A DNA stretch of 64,000 bases, taken from the NCBI GenBank assembly GCA_002299895.1, contig DBOC01000006.1, positions 124,001 through 188,000 on the forward strand. The letters run 5' to 3'. Positions 26,928-35,754 of this stretch are shown piece by piece. A program made the translations under genes and the position numbers. Every line of letters begins with the position of its first letter. The stretch's first letter is position 1. This stretch comes from Sphingomonadales bacterium UBA656 (GTDB lineage: Bacteria > Pseudomonadota > Alphaproteobacteria > Sphingomonadales > Sphingomonadaceae). A model generated the notes under the pieces. The model was not told where the DNA came from and searched no databases. It saw only the letters and a list, made by a program, of their open reading frames with translations.

Positions 26928-28774
26928 CAGAATTTGGCCCGCACGCCCATTGTCGCGTTCCGGCCAAAGCTGTTATAGCCCGCAACCACCGTATAATGGG
27001 CGTCGAACAGATTTTCGATGCGGCTATATAGTTCCAGCGTGTCGGTGAGCGGCATCGACGCCCGAAGCCCGAATAAGGCATAGCCATTAAGCCGCACATT
27101 GTTCGCGGCATCATCGAAGCTGTCGCCGACCCAATATACACTGCTGCCGACAGAGAGGCCAAAGGGTGTCTGCCAATCGGCGGTCAGGCTGACATTATGC
27201 TGCGGGCGTAATGTCTGCCTTTTGCCGAAATTTGTGCCTGCGCTGCGGTTGATGGCGTCCACCAACGTGTAGCTTGCCTGTATGTTGAGATTGTCGAATG
27301 GGCTCAGGGTCACACCAGCCTCAAGTCCCTTTGCCGTCACCTTATCGATGTTTTCCGATTGGCCAGTGACCGATGAAAACGCAATTAGGTCGTTGCTGCG
27401 GCGGTTGAAATAGGTCGCGAAGATTTGAGTTTTGTTGCCCAGAAATTGATGTTCCACGCCCAGATCGAAATTGCGCGCGGTTTCGGGCTTGAGGTCAGTA
27501 TTGCCATAAGGCGGTTGCCCTTCGGTCAAGGTGGGGGCGCGAAACCCTTCACCATAAGTTGCGCGAAACATTGTCCGCCCATCATTGGGGGTAAAGGCCG
27601 CATTGCCGCCAAAGGTCGTGTGCCCGCCATAATCATCATAAATATCATGTCGCATGCCTGCCGTCAGCGTTAGGCCAGTCAGTGGGCGCAGGATCATTTG
27701 GCCAAAACCGCTGCCCATTTGATTGCGGGCGATGTCGGGCGCGGCGCCTTCAAATGAGGTGCTGGCGAAGCTGCTTTCATATTCTGCGCCCGCGACCCAA
27801 GTCAGCGCATCGTTCAGGTCAAACGCCGCATGATATTCGGCGCGGTCAATTGTCCCGCGCACGTTGAAATTGTTGAAACTGAATATCACCGGATCGGTGC
27901 CAATGCGTTTTATGTCGGTGCGCGTATATGCAATCCGGTTTTGCAAGCGGCCATCGAGCAAGTCGAAATTTGCACCGACATAGCCGACAAATTGGCGGTT
28001 GCGCGACACGGGTAAGCCATTGGCGCCAACGCCAAAGGCCGAGTCATAGGCAACCGTGGCGCGATTATAATAGCTGCGCAAATCAAGGCTGAAGCCGTCA
28101 TGGACGCTCACCTTCAACCGCGCATTGCCCGTCAGATTGTCATAACCATCGCGTTCAGTGCCGCCGGCCAGCGCCGAAATGCCGTCGCTGTGCACGAAAG
28201 AACCACCGATGCTGCCTTCCAGTGCGCCGCTGCTGCCCGCGATATTGGCATTCACCCTTTGGGTATCATAGCCGCCATATTCGGCGCCCATGCGTGCTGC
28301 AAAGCCGTCCACTGGCGCAATCGATTGAACATTCACAACGCCGCCAATCGCTTGGCTGCCCCAAATGACCGAGTTTGGTCCGCGCAAGATTTCGACGCGG
28401 CCGATATTGCCCGTCATCAATGCGCCAAAGTCGAAAGCGCCATTGGGGCTGGACAGGTCATTTATCCGGACGCCGTCGATGAGCACCAATGTCTGCGCGC
28501 TGCTGCCGCCACGAATGAAGGCACTGCTCTGGCTACCAAGGCCGCCGCGCGTCGCGATGCTGACGCCGGGCACGGTCTTTAGCGCCTCTGCGATTGTGGC
28601 GCTTTGCAATTGGTCGAGCCGGTCGCGGTCGACAATCTCGATGGCTTGTCCGGTTTCAGAGCGCGGCTGGGCAAAGCCGCTGGCGGTGACGACAATTTCA
28701 TCCTCTGCCGTTTGCGCAAAGGCAGCGACAGGCAGCATCGCAAGCGCGGCTGCCGTATATCTTAACAGGGTCAT
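26927..28774 (-). CDS. btuB: Vitamin B12 TonB-dependent receptor
   Basis: Outer-membrane cobalamin receptor, about 615 residues, the size of BtuB. Signal peptide MTLLRYTAAALAMLPVAAFAQ, TonB box DEIVVTA, plug with LKTVPGVSIATRGGLGSQSS, FIRGGSSAQTLVLIDGVRIND and IGRVEILRGPNSVIWGSQAI, and a barrel ending in Phe (MGVRAKF). Start fixed at the ATG at 28774 with GAAGGAG eight bases upstream; the frame runs 28 codons further but into the riboswitch leader. Controlled by the cobalamin riboswitch at 28872-29050. Confidence 0.93.
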   Translation of the reverse strand: MTLLRYTAAALAMLPVAAFAQTAEDEIVVTASGFAQPRSETGQAIEIVDRDRLDQLQSATIAEALKTVPGVSIATRGGLGSQSSAFIRGGSSAQTLVLIDGVRINDLSSPNGAFDFGALMTGNIGRVEILRGPNSVIWGSQAIGGVVNVQSIAPVDGFAARMGAEYGGYDTQRVNANIAGSSGALEGSIGGSFVHSDGISALAGGTERDGYDNLTGNARLKVSVHDGFSLDLRSYYNRATVAYDSAFGVGANGLPVSRNRQFVGYVGANFDLLDGRLQNRIAYTRTDIKRIGTDPVIFSFNNFNVRGTIDRAEYHAAFDLNDALTWVAGAEYESSFASTSFEGAAPDIARNQMGSGFGQMILRPLTGLTLTAGMRHDIYDDYGGHTTFGGNAAFTPNDGRTMFRATYGEGFRAPTLTEGQPPYGNTDLKPETARNFDLGVEHQFLGNKTQIFATYFNRRSNDLIAFSSVTGQSENIDKVTAKGLEAGVTLSPFDNLNIQASYTLVDAINRSAGTNFGKRQTLRPQHNVSLTADWQTPFGLSVGSSVYWVGDSFDDAANNVRLNGYALFGLRASMPLTDTLELYSRIENLFDAHYTVVAGYNSFGRNATMGVRAKF

Positions 28775-28789
28775 GGATAAATCTCCTTC

Positions 28790-28818
28790 GCATGACGTCC
28801 AACAATATGTCGTCACGC
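28790..28818 (-). promoter_or_regulatory. Hairpin next to the btuB ribosome-binding site
   Basis: On the minus strand GCGTGACG (28818-28811) pairs with CGTCATGC (28797-28790), one G-U wobble, ending one base from the GAAGGAG site. It may be part of the riboswitch expression platform that hides the ribosome-binding site; inference. Confidence 0.4.
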
Positions 28819-28871
28819 GGAGGAAAACCCCGATTGCGCCAGTGTCCCGCAAGCACAAAGGACAAACCGCA

Positions 28872-29050
28872 TTCAGGCAGGTCTCCTGGCTCCCGGGTCA
28901 CTGCTTTTGCCCCGCCTTCCCAGTTGCACGGTCACCCGTTTTTCCAGTGGCATTTGGAGCAAAAGCTCGCCGGTTACAGTTGCGGGAACAGCGCCGGATT
29001 TTCGCCGGCTTCCCTATTATCCACGCTCTCGCGCAGACCTGGTGCGTGTG
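28872..29050 (-). ncRNA. Cobalamin riboswitch
   Basis: Minus-strand leader of btuB. Seen in order: GCCACACGCACCAGG, GGGAAGCCGGCGAAAATCC, GGCGCTGTTCCCGCAACTG, TGTAACCGG, then AATGCCACTGG, GGGAAGGCGGGG and the terminal B12-box region GAGCCAGGAGACCTGCCTG. These are the conserved blocks of the AdoCbl riboswitch class in the right order and strand. High cobalamin should switch off btuBFCD and the PhoD-like gene. Confidence 0.95.
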
Positions 29051-29102
29051 GCGGGATTAAGCGGCTTTTGCTTGGAAGGCAAGGGGCGGCAGGACGACGC
29101 GC

Positions 29103-29699
29103 TTAATGCCGCGTTTTGCCCGGGCGCTGCATGCCCCAAAATTGGGGGCCTTCGGGCACTTGCCAACTATGTTTGATGGCAAAGCCAAAGCTTTGGTACA
29201 AAGGAATATTATGTTCATCGGCGGTTTCGAGATAGGCCGGCAAGCCATCCTGATCCACGCGATCTAACCCTGCGCGGATCGCCGCGCCGCCAAATCCCTT
29301 GCCCTGAAAAGCAGGGTCGCAACCGGCAAAATGCAAATACCAAACAGGTTCTTTTGGCAGATGCTTTTCAATCAGATCGGAAATTTCCAGCCCACGCAAA
29401 ATTGAGAAGCGCAGTACTTGCACAAAGGGGATGAATAGCCGCGCGGTGTCCCATAAGGAATCGCGCGCTTGGCCGGGGCCGCGCCATAAGGTGACGGCTT
29501 CAATTCCATCGGTGCCAAACACCGCGCCTTTGCGATGTTCATCACGCAGGAACAGGTGGAATGCCCCCACCAACCGCCGCGCACGTAATGCGGGGTCAGG
29601 TATTACATAACTCCAGCCAGACTCATTCTGGAAAGCGCGCGCAAGCGTTTCGGCAATCTCCAGATTGTCGGTGGGCTTAAGTAGCTTCGCGTGCGGCAA
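29103..29699 (-). CDS. GNAT family N-acetyltransferase
   Basis: 198 residues. Acetyl-CoA-binding motif CDPAFQGKGFGGAAIRAGL (R/Q-x-x-G-x-G/A type, ~130-148) and ETADEHNIPLYQSFGF (~160-175) are typical GNAT motifs A and B. Substrate unknown. The start is a TTG at 29699, three bases after the IorB stop; AAAGGGA overlaps that stop and serves as Shine-Dalgarno. No in-frame Met exists until far downstream, so the TTG call is reasonable. Translationally coupled to the iorAB genes. Confidence 0.82.
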   Translation of the reverse strand: MPHAKLLKPTDNLEIAETLARAFQNESGWSYVIPDPALRARRLVGAFHLFLRDEHRKGAVFGTDGIEAVTLWRGPGQARDSLWDTARLFIPFVQVLRFSILRGLEISDLIEKHLPKEPVWYLHFAGCDPAFQGKGFGGAAIRAGLDRVDQDGLPAYLETADEHNIPLYQSFGFAIKHSWQVPEGPQFWGMQRPGKTRH

Positions 29700-29701
29700 G
29701 A

Positions 29702-31945
29702 TTATCCCTTTGCCTGCGTCAGGATCGGAAGATTGCGCACGCGCTTGCCCGCTGCAGCGAACAAGGCATTGGCCAAGGCAGGCGCGGCTGGCGGAACGCC
29801 AGGTTCGCCAATGCCGCCCATCGGCGCGCCGCTGTTCAGGAAATGGATATCCTGCGACAACGGGGCCTGTGCCATATTCAGCAACGGATAATCGCTGAGA
29901 TTGCTTTGCTGCACGGCGCCTTTTTCCAGCGTGATTGCCTCACCAATCGCCGACGATAGGCCCATTATCGTGCCGCCCTCAATCTGCGCCATCGCGGCAT
30001 CGGGGTTTACGATGCTGCCTGCGTCCACGACAGTGGTGACCTTATGCACCTTGGGCATGCCGTCTTCGCCAACCGAAGCCTCAACGACTTGGGCGACGAT
30101 GGTTTTGAAGCTTTCGACCAAAGCGACGCCGCGACCGCGTCCGGCTGGCAAGGGCGTGCCCCATCCACTGCGCGCGGCAGCTTCATCCAAGACGCGCAAA
30201 TGCCGTGAACCTGCGGTCAGGTGGTTCCGTCGGAAAACAACGGGATCTTCGCCCGCGGCATGCGCCAATTCGTCCATGAAGCTTTCATTATAAAAGCCTT
30301 GTTGTGTCGAATTGACCGAGCGCCATGCGCCCGTTTGCTGGTTCGAAACATGCGCAAAATGCCGGCGCGATACGGCGGGCAAGATATAGGGGAATACCGT
30401 TTCGTCCTCGGCGCTTTCGGGCTGGGCATAATCATTGCGGTACGCCGCGATGCGTTTCTTGTCGGTCAATGCCGCCTGCAAAACCGCGGAGCTTTGCGGG
30501 CGATAGGCGCCTTGCGCGACCTCTTCCTCCCGGCTCCAGATCAGCTTCACCGGATAAGGTAATTGCATCGCAAGTTGCGTCACTTGTTCAACAATTTCCA
30601 TATACATGGGTAAGCGGCGCCCAAAGCTGCCGCCGATAATCATCGGATGGAAAGTCACATCATCGGCATCAAGGCCCGAAACCTCAACGGCCAACATTTT
30701 GGTGGCCAAGGGATCCTGCATCCCGCCCCAAATGTCGAGCTTCCCATCCTTATACTGCGCGGTGAGCGCGAAGGGTTCCATCATCGCATGGTGCAGAAAT
30801 GGCACTTGATATTTGGCTTTGATCGGCTTTGTGCCCAATGCTGCTTGCACATCGCCTTGACCCGCTTCGCCGTCGGCCTCACCCTTGGCGATGATCGCGT
30901 CATGCGCTTGGAATATCGATGCGGTAGACACATCGGCATGGCCACCGTCGCTAAAGCTGGGTGCCAAAGCGCGCAGACCGGAAATCGCCGGCCAATAGCC
31001 CTTGGCGACAACGGCCACGGCATTATCGAGCTTGATGACCTTCTCCACGCCCTTGATCGCCAAGGCAGGCGCGGTGTCGACGGATGTCAGCTTGCCGCCA
31101 CGCACGGGCGCCGCTTGAATGGTGGCGACGCGCATGCCGGGTATCGCAAAATCCATGCCATATTGCGCGCTTCCGTCGACCTTGGCCGGAATATCGAGCC
31201 GCTGCATAGATTGCCTAATCAGGCGATATTGTGTGGGATCTTTCAGCTTGGGTTCGTTGTCCAATGACAAGGTCGCTGCTTCTGCCGCCAGCTCTCCATA
31301 ACGCAAAGACTGGCTTGATTTTGCGTGAATGACGCGGCTGTCCTGCGTGGTCAGTTCGTCCATGGGTACATTTAGCCGCTTGGCGGCGGTTTCCATCAAT
31401 GCAAGCCGCGTGGCCGCACCCACCTTTTGAAAAGTTATCTGGCCGGTGAACCGCAAAGCTGTTGAACCGCCGGTAATCTGCAGATTCATTTGCCGCGCGA
31501 TGAACGATAAAAAGGATTGCGGAATGCCGTTGATGATCGCTGGTTGGCCAGTCATGTCGGCCAAAAATCCGCGACCCAAGCCCACATTGGCAAAGGCGGG
31601 TTCGGCAGGCGCCGACACGACACGCACTTGCTCCCATGTCGCGTCCAACTCTTCAGCCAGCATTTGCGCAAGGCCGGTGTTCGACCCCTGACCAATGTCG
31701 GTGTGCGGCGAATAAATGGTGATGACATCGTCTTCGCTGATTTTCAGCCAAGTCGCAAAGCCATGCTCGCCTTCGCCTATGATACGCGCTTTGGCATCCT
31801 TGGCGGCATTGCTATCGGCGATTGAGATGCCGAATAGCCCAGCGCCGACGACGGCGACGCCGCCGATTAAAAAGGCACGACGCTTGACGCCCTTGCGCTT
31901 GAGCGGCGCTTCGGATGCGCTATCGATTGCGGTGTTATCGGCCAT
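29702..31945 (-). CDS. IorB-type molybdopterin subunit of an aldehyde/N-heterocycle dehydrogenase
   Basis: Xanthine-dehydrogenase-family large subunit, 747 residues, of the periplasmic isoquinoline 1-oxidoreductase beta type. Tat signal KRRAFLIGGVAVVGAG (residues ~20-36). Seen: SPHTDIGQGSNTGLAQMLAEEL, GGSFGRRLP, WSREEEVAQGAYRP and the active-site Glu region GGIGEPGVPPAAPALANA near the C-terminus. Acts with the 2Fe-2S subunit encoded upstream (TGATG overlap). Substrate may be an aldehyde or N-heterocycle; not decidable here. The divergent xdhC/mobA-like genes probably mature its MCD cofactor. Confidence 0.88.
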   Translation of the reverse strand: MADNTAIDSASEAPLKRKGVKRRAFLIGGVAVVGAGLFGISIADSNAAKDAKARIIGEGEHGFATWLKISEDDVITIYSPHTDIGQGSNTGLAQMLAEELDATWEQVRVVSAPAEPAFANVGLGRGFLADMTGQPAIINGIPQSFLSFIARQMNLQITGGSTALRFTGQITFQKVGAATRLALMETAAKRLNVPMDELTTQDSRVIHAKSSQSLRYGELAAEAATLSLDNEPKLKDPTQYRLIRQSMQRLDIPAKVDGSAQYGMDFAIPGMRVATIQAAPVRGGKLTSVDTAPALAIKGVEKVIKLDNAVAVVAKGYWPAISGLRALAPSFSDGGHADVSTASIFQAHDAIIAKGEADGEAGQGDVQAALGTKPIKAKYQVPFLHHAMMEPFALTAQYKDGKLDIWGGMQDPLATKMLAVEVSGLDADDVTFHPMIIGGSFGRRLPMYMEIVEQVTQLAMQLPYPVKLIWSREEEVAQGAYRPQSSAVLQAALTDKKRIAAYRNDYAQPESAEDETVFPYILPAVSRRHFAHVSNQQTGAWRSVNSTQQGFYNESFMDELAHAAGEDPVVFRRNHLTAGSRHLRVLDEAAARSGWGTPLPAGRGRGVALVESFKTIVAQVVEASVGEDGMPKVHKVTTVVDAGSIVNPDAAMAQIEGGTIMGLSSAIGEAITLEKGAVQQSNLSDYPLLNMAQAPLSQDIHFLNSGAPMGGIGEPGVPPAAPALANALFAAAGKRVRNLPILTQAKG

Positions 31946-32427
31946 CAGGCGGCTCCTTCAACAGCTACTGCGGCCTGTCCGGTGGCGGCGCGAATGGCCT
32001 TGCGGATGCGCGGATAGGTACCGCAGCGGCACAGGTTGGTCATCGCAGCGTCAATTTGCGCATCGCTTGGGCGACCGGTTTTTTCGATGAGCGCCACGGC
32101 GGCCATGATTTGTCCGGACTGACAATAGCCGCATTGCGGTACTTGCGCCGCAATCCATGCCGTTTGCACCGCATGCAGCGTACCATCAGCGGATTTTAGC
32201 CCTTCAATCGTGGTAATGGATTTGCCCGCAACCTCGCTCACTGGCACGCTGCACGAACGGGTGGGTTCGCCATCGACATGGACGGTGCACGCCCCGCACG
32301 CCGCGACGCCGCAACCGAATTTTGTGCCGGTCAGGCCAAGCTCTTCCCGGATGACCCACAATAAGGGCGTATCTGGTTCGGCGGACAAAGCGACTGCTTT
32401 GCCGTTGATGGACGTCTGAATTGCCAT
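31945..32427 (-). CDS. IorA-type 2Fe-2S subunit
   Basis: Small iron-sulfur subunit, 160 residues. N-terminal plant-type ferredoxin cluster motif CGVAACGACTVHVDG with a further Cys (SCSV), and the C-terminal all-helical cluster CGYCQSGQIMAA...NLCRCGTY. Transfers electrons from the molybdenum subunit. Start at the ATG at 32427 with GGGAG ten bases upstream; the frame is open to 33039 but that extension runs antisense through the xdhC-like gene and is not protein-like. Confidence 0.92.
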   Translation of the reverse strand: MAIQTSINGKAVALSAEPDTPLLWVIREELGLTGTKFGCGVAACGACTVHVDGEPTRSCSVPVSEVAGKSITTIEGLKSADGTLHAVQTAWIAAQVPQCGYCQSGQIMAAVALIEKTGRPSDAQIDAAMTNLCRCGTYPRIRKAIRAATGQAAVAVEGAA

Positions 32428-32496
32428 GCGAAGAAGCTCCCGTCTAAAGTTGCCTTTCATATAGCAACGCTTCCTGCACTTTGCTAGCGGGTAGCC

Positions 32497-33435
32497 ATGC
32501 AAACGGGTAGTGCCAATCATGATCGCATCCTTGCCGCCGCGCTGGATTGGGCGGGCGCGCCGATGGCGATTGCGACGGTAGTCGAAACGTGGAAATCTGC
32601 GCCTTGCCCGACGGGAACGCATATGCTGGTCCATGCCGATGGGCGGTTCGTGGGTTCGGTCTCCGGCGGCTGTGTCGAGGCGGATGTTCTGGAACGCGCG
32701 CAAATGGTGCTGGCGGGCGCGCCAGCGGTGCTCAGGAGGTATGGCGTTGCCGATAACGCCGCATGGGATGTTGGCTTGCCTTGCGGCGGGGATATACTGG
32801 TGTTGGTGCAGCCCGTTTCGGCAGACGGCTTCCCCGAAAGCCTGTTTGCCGACATCGTCAGTGCGCGGGGCAAGGGGGCGAAATTGTCCGTGGTGACCGA
32901 CCTTGCCACGGGCCGAAGTGCAATAGGGCAGGATGCGGCGGCAGAGAGCTTTATAAATGTCTATTATCCGCCCCGCCGCTTGTTGATTGTCGGCGCGGTG
33001 GAGATTGCGGCGGCATTGTCGGCGATTGCGGTGTCGCAAGGCATTGATGTGACCTTATGCGACCCGCGCGGGCGGTTTCTGACGGCAGATCGCTTCCCCA
33101 ATGTCCGTCTTGATGACCGCTGGCCGGACGAAGCGGTGAAGGCCTTCGCGCCCGACAGCCGCAGCGCGATTGTGACCTTGAGCCATGATCCCAAGATTGA
33201 TGATCCCGCTTTGATTGCGGCGTTGGCCAGCCCTGCGACCTATGTCGCGGCCTTGGGTTCGGTCCGGTCGCATCAGGCGCGGCTGTCGCGGCTGTCTGCG
33301 GCGGGGGTCAGCGCGGAACAATGCGCGCGGATAGAGGGGCCAGCGGGCGTTGCGATTAATGCGATCAGCGCGCCAGAAATCGCGCTGTCGATTGCGGGTG
33401 GGATGATCCGCGCGTTTAACCACGGCCTGCGTTAA
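32497..33435 (+). CDS. XdhC/CoxI family molybdenum-enzyme maturation protein
   Basis: 312 residues. Members bind the molybdenum cofactor and help sulfurate and insert it into xanthine-dehydrogenase-type enzymes. Seen: N-terminal ATVVETWKSAPCPTGTHMLV and GSVSGGCVEADVLERA, GLPCGGDILVLV, then a Rossmann-like XdhC C-terminal part (PPRRLLIVGAVEIAAALSAIA, FLTADRFPN, IVTLSHDPKID, ALGSVRSH). Divergent from iorA/iorB, its likely client. Its TAA overlaps the next ATG by one base. Confidence 0.88.
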   Translation: MQTGSANHDRILAAALDWAGAPMAIATVVETWKSAPCPTGTHMLVHADGRFVGSVSGGCVEADVLERAQMVLAGAPAVLRRYGVADNAAWDVGLPCGGDILVLVQPVSADGFPESLFADIVSARGKGAKLSVVTDLATGRSAIGQDAAAESFINVYYPPRRLLIVGAVEIAAALSAIAVSQGIDVTLCDPRGRFLTADRFPNVRLDDRWPDEAVKAFAPDSRSAIVTLSHDPKIDDPALIAALASPATYVAALGSVRSHQARLSRLSAAGVSAEQCARIEGPAGVAINAISAPEIALSIAGGMIRAFNHGLR

Positions 33436-34028
33436 TGGAGGCCAAGCAGGTCGCAATTGTTGTCCTTGCTGCGGGACATGCGCGCCGCTTTGGTGCGGAT
33501 AAATTGATGGCGGATTTGGACGGTGCGCCGCTCGGGATACGCGCCGCGCGCAATTTGGCCGGCATCGACGCGGCAGCGCATTTTGCGGTGTGTCAGCCCG
33601 GCGCAGCGATAGCGCCTCATTATGCAGAATTGGGCTATAATATCGTTGAAAATTCCAATGCAAATCTAGGCCTATCATCCTCGCTCCACCTTGCGGTTGG
33701 GGCGGCGGCGAAGACCAAGGCGCAAGCCTTGCTGATTGTGCTGGCGGATATGCCTTTCATCATGCCCGCGCATATCGACGCGCTGATCGCGGCGTGCGAT
33801 CATGATATCATTGCATCGACGGATGGCGGCCAATCGATGCCGCCCGCGATATTCCCGCGGTCTACTTGGCCTTCGCTTTTGGATACAAAGGGCGATGCCG
33901 GCGCACGGATAATCTTGTCAAAGGCCCGCAATTTGGCCGCGCCATTGGGAAGTTTGCGCGACATAGACACGCCAGATGATTTGGCGGCTTCAAAATCGCC
34001 GCTGCTTGGCTTAGACCCTCTATCATGA
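33435..34028 (+). CDS. MobA/MocA-like molybdopterin nucleotidyltransferase
   Basis: 197-residue NTP-transferase. N-terminal signature VVLAAGHARRFGADKLM (usual LAAGxSxRxGxxK), LSSSLHLAVG and LADMPFIMPAHIDALI with the metal-binding Asp, and GDAGARIIL. In this context it most likely attaches CMP to the cofactor (MocA role) for the Ior-type enzyme, but MobA activity is possible. Overlaps xdhC-like by one base and the TPR-sulfotransferase by four. Confidence 0.85.
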   Translation: MEAKQVAIVVLAAGHARRFGADKLMADLDGAPLGIRAARNLAGIDAAAHFAVCQPGAAIAPHYAELGYNIVENSNANLGLSSSLHLAVGAAAKTKAQALLIVLADMPFIMPAHIDALIAACDHDIIASTDGGQSMPPAIFPRSTWPSLLDTKGDAGARIILSKARNLAAPLGSLRDIDTPDDLAASKSPLLGLDPLS

Positions 34029-35632
34029 AACAGCATTCTGCGCGTCCCGCAATTGAAGCCGCCTTGCGCAATCCCAACCTCATGACGGCAGCTGTGGCTT
34101 TGTCGGAAAATCGGTTAGAAGATGCAGAGCCCTTATTGCGCGGCCATTTGCGCGATGCGCCAACGGATGTCGCGGCAATCCGCATGATGGCCGAATTGGC
34201 GGCGCGCGTTGGCCGGTTAAAAGATAGCGAGGCGTTGCTGCGCCGCGCCTTGGAACTGACGCCCGATTTCGGCGCAGCGCGGGCCAATTTGGCGACGGTG
34301 CTCTATAAACAAAACCGCTTTCCAGAGGCGCTGGAACATCTCAACGCCGTTTTGGCGGAAGGCGGCGATAAGCCCGTCCAACAAAATCTGAAAGCCGCGG
34401 CCCTTGGCCGGATTGGCGGCTATGAAGAGGCTGTCGCGCTGTATCAGGAATTGACCACGCGTTTCCCCGACCATGCCAAATTATGGATGAGCTATGGTCA
34501 TATGCTCAAGACCGTGGGCAGGCAGGAGGAAAGCATCGCCGCCTATCGACGCGCTCTGGCGGTGGAACCCACTTTGGGTGAGGTCTATTGGAGCCTCGCC
34601 AATTTAAAGACGGTCAGCTTCTCTGAGGATGACGTCGCCGATATGGGCAAGGCTTTGACGACCGCAGGGCTTGGGAATGAGGATGCATATCATCTTCATT
34701 TTGCACTGGGCAAAGCGATGGAGGAGCGCGCTGACCATGATGCGGCATTCGCGCATTATGCCAAAGCAAACGCGCTGCGCAGTGTCGAGCTAGATTATGA
34801 TCCGCAGGCGGTGCGCAAGCAGGTCGATAATGTTATCGCGTCATGCACGCCGGGATATTGGAGTGCGCGGGCTGGGCAGGGGCATGACGCAGCCGATCCG
34901 ATCTTCATCATTGGTATGCCGCGCGCGGGTTCCACGCTGATTGAACAAATCCTTGCCAGCCATTCTCAGGTGGAAGGCACGATGGAGTTGCCGGACATCC
35001 CCGCGATGGCGATGCGCGAAGGCCGCGACACGGGCTGGGTTGATGCGTTGCGTGGCTTTAGCGCGCAGGACGCCGAGCGGCTCGGTGCTGAGTTTATCGA
35101 ACGCACCCGTATCCAGCGCAAGACCGATAAGCCCTTCTTCATCGACAAGCTGCCCAATAACTGGATTTATCTCGCTTTCATCCGGCTTATCCTGCCCAAT
35201 GCCAAAATCATCGACGCGCGGCGGCATCCGCTCGATTGCTGTTTTTCCAATTATCGGCAGCATTTCGCAAAGGGGCAGGCGTTTAGTTATGATCTGGCCC
35301 ATATGGGACAATATTATGCCGATTATGTGCGGTTGATGGCACATTTTGACGCAGTTCAGCCGGGCTATTTCTACCGCGTCATTCATGAAGAATTATTAGA
35401 AAATCCAGAACGCGAAATTCGTGGGCTATTGGATTATTTGGGCCTGCCATTTGAAGATAATTGTCTGAATTTTCATCAGAATACTCGCGCGGTTCGGACG
35501 GCGTCTAGCGAACAAGTGCGGCGTCCCATCAACCGCGACGGCGTGGATCAATGGAAGCCTTATGCCGCGCATCTGGACCCATTGAAGCATGCATTGGGTA
35601 CGTTGTGGGAGAGCTATCCGGCCATATCATAG
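34025..35632 (+). CDS. TPR repeat protein fused to a sulfotransferase domain
   Basis: 535 residues. Residues ~20-260 hold TPR-type helix pairs (AEPLLRGHLRDAPTDVAAIR, SEALLRRALELTPDFGAARANLA, ALEHLNAVLAEGG). Residues ~290-530 are a sulfotransferase domain with the PAPS-binding loop IIGMPRAGSTLIEQIL, DKLPNNWIYLAFIRLILPNAKII and RRHPLDCCFSNY. Such proteins are frequent in sphingomonads next to TonB receptors, as here (35755). The acceptor is unknown; translational coupling to mobA-like (ATGA) is probably incidental. Confidence 0.88.
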   Translation: MKQHSARPAIEAALRNPNLMTAAVALSENRLEDAEPLLRGHLRDAPTDVAAIRMMAELAARVGRLKDSEALLRRALELTPDFGAARANLATVLYKQNRFPEALEHLNAVLAEGGDKPVQQNLKAAALGRIGGYEEAVALYQELTTRFPDHAKLWMSYGHMLKTVGRQEESIAAYRRALAVEPTLGEVYWSLANLKTVSFSEDDVADMGKALTTAGLGNEDAYHLHFALGKAMEERADHDAAFAHYAKANALRSVELDYDPQAVRKQVDNVIASCTPGYWSARAGQGHDAADPIFIIGMPRAGSTLIEQILASHSQVEGTMELPDIPAMAMREGRDTGWVDALRGFSAQDAERLGAEFIERTRIQRKTDKPFFIDKLPNNWIYLAFIRLILPNAKIIDARRHPLDCCFSNYRQHFAKGQAFSYDLAHMGQYYADYVRLMAHFDAVQPGYFYRVIHEELLENPEREIRGLLDYLGLPFEDNCLNFHQNTRAVRTASSEQVRRPINRDGVDQWKPYAAHLDPLKHALGTLWESYPAIS

Positions 35633-35754
35633 TTGCTGCAATGCAACAGTATGGCGTAAAATAATGCGTAATCAGGCTATCGGGCGATTAGACATTGCGT
35701 GCATGTGGGTTTAGGAGCCTATTTGTATCAAATAAACCAAGTGGGGGGGTAATT

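Noticed and set aside
32428..33039. N-terminal extension of the 2Fe-2S subunit frame
   Set aside because: Runs antisense through the xdhC-like gene; the ferredoxin-type protein starts naturally at 32427 with its own Shine-Dalgarno.
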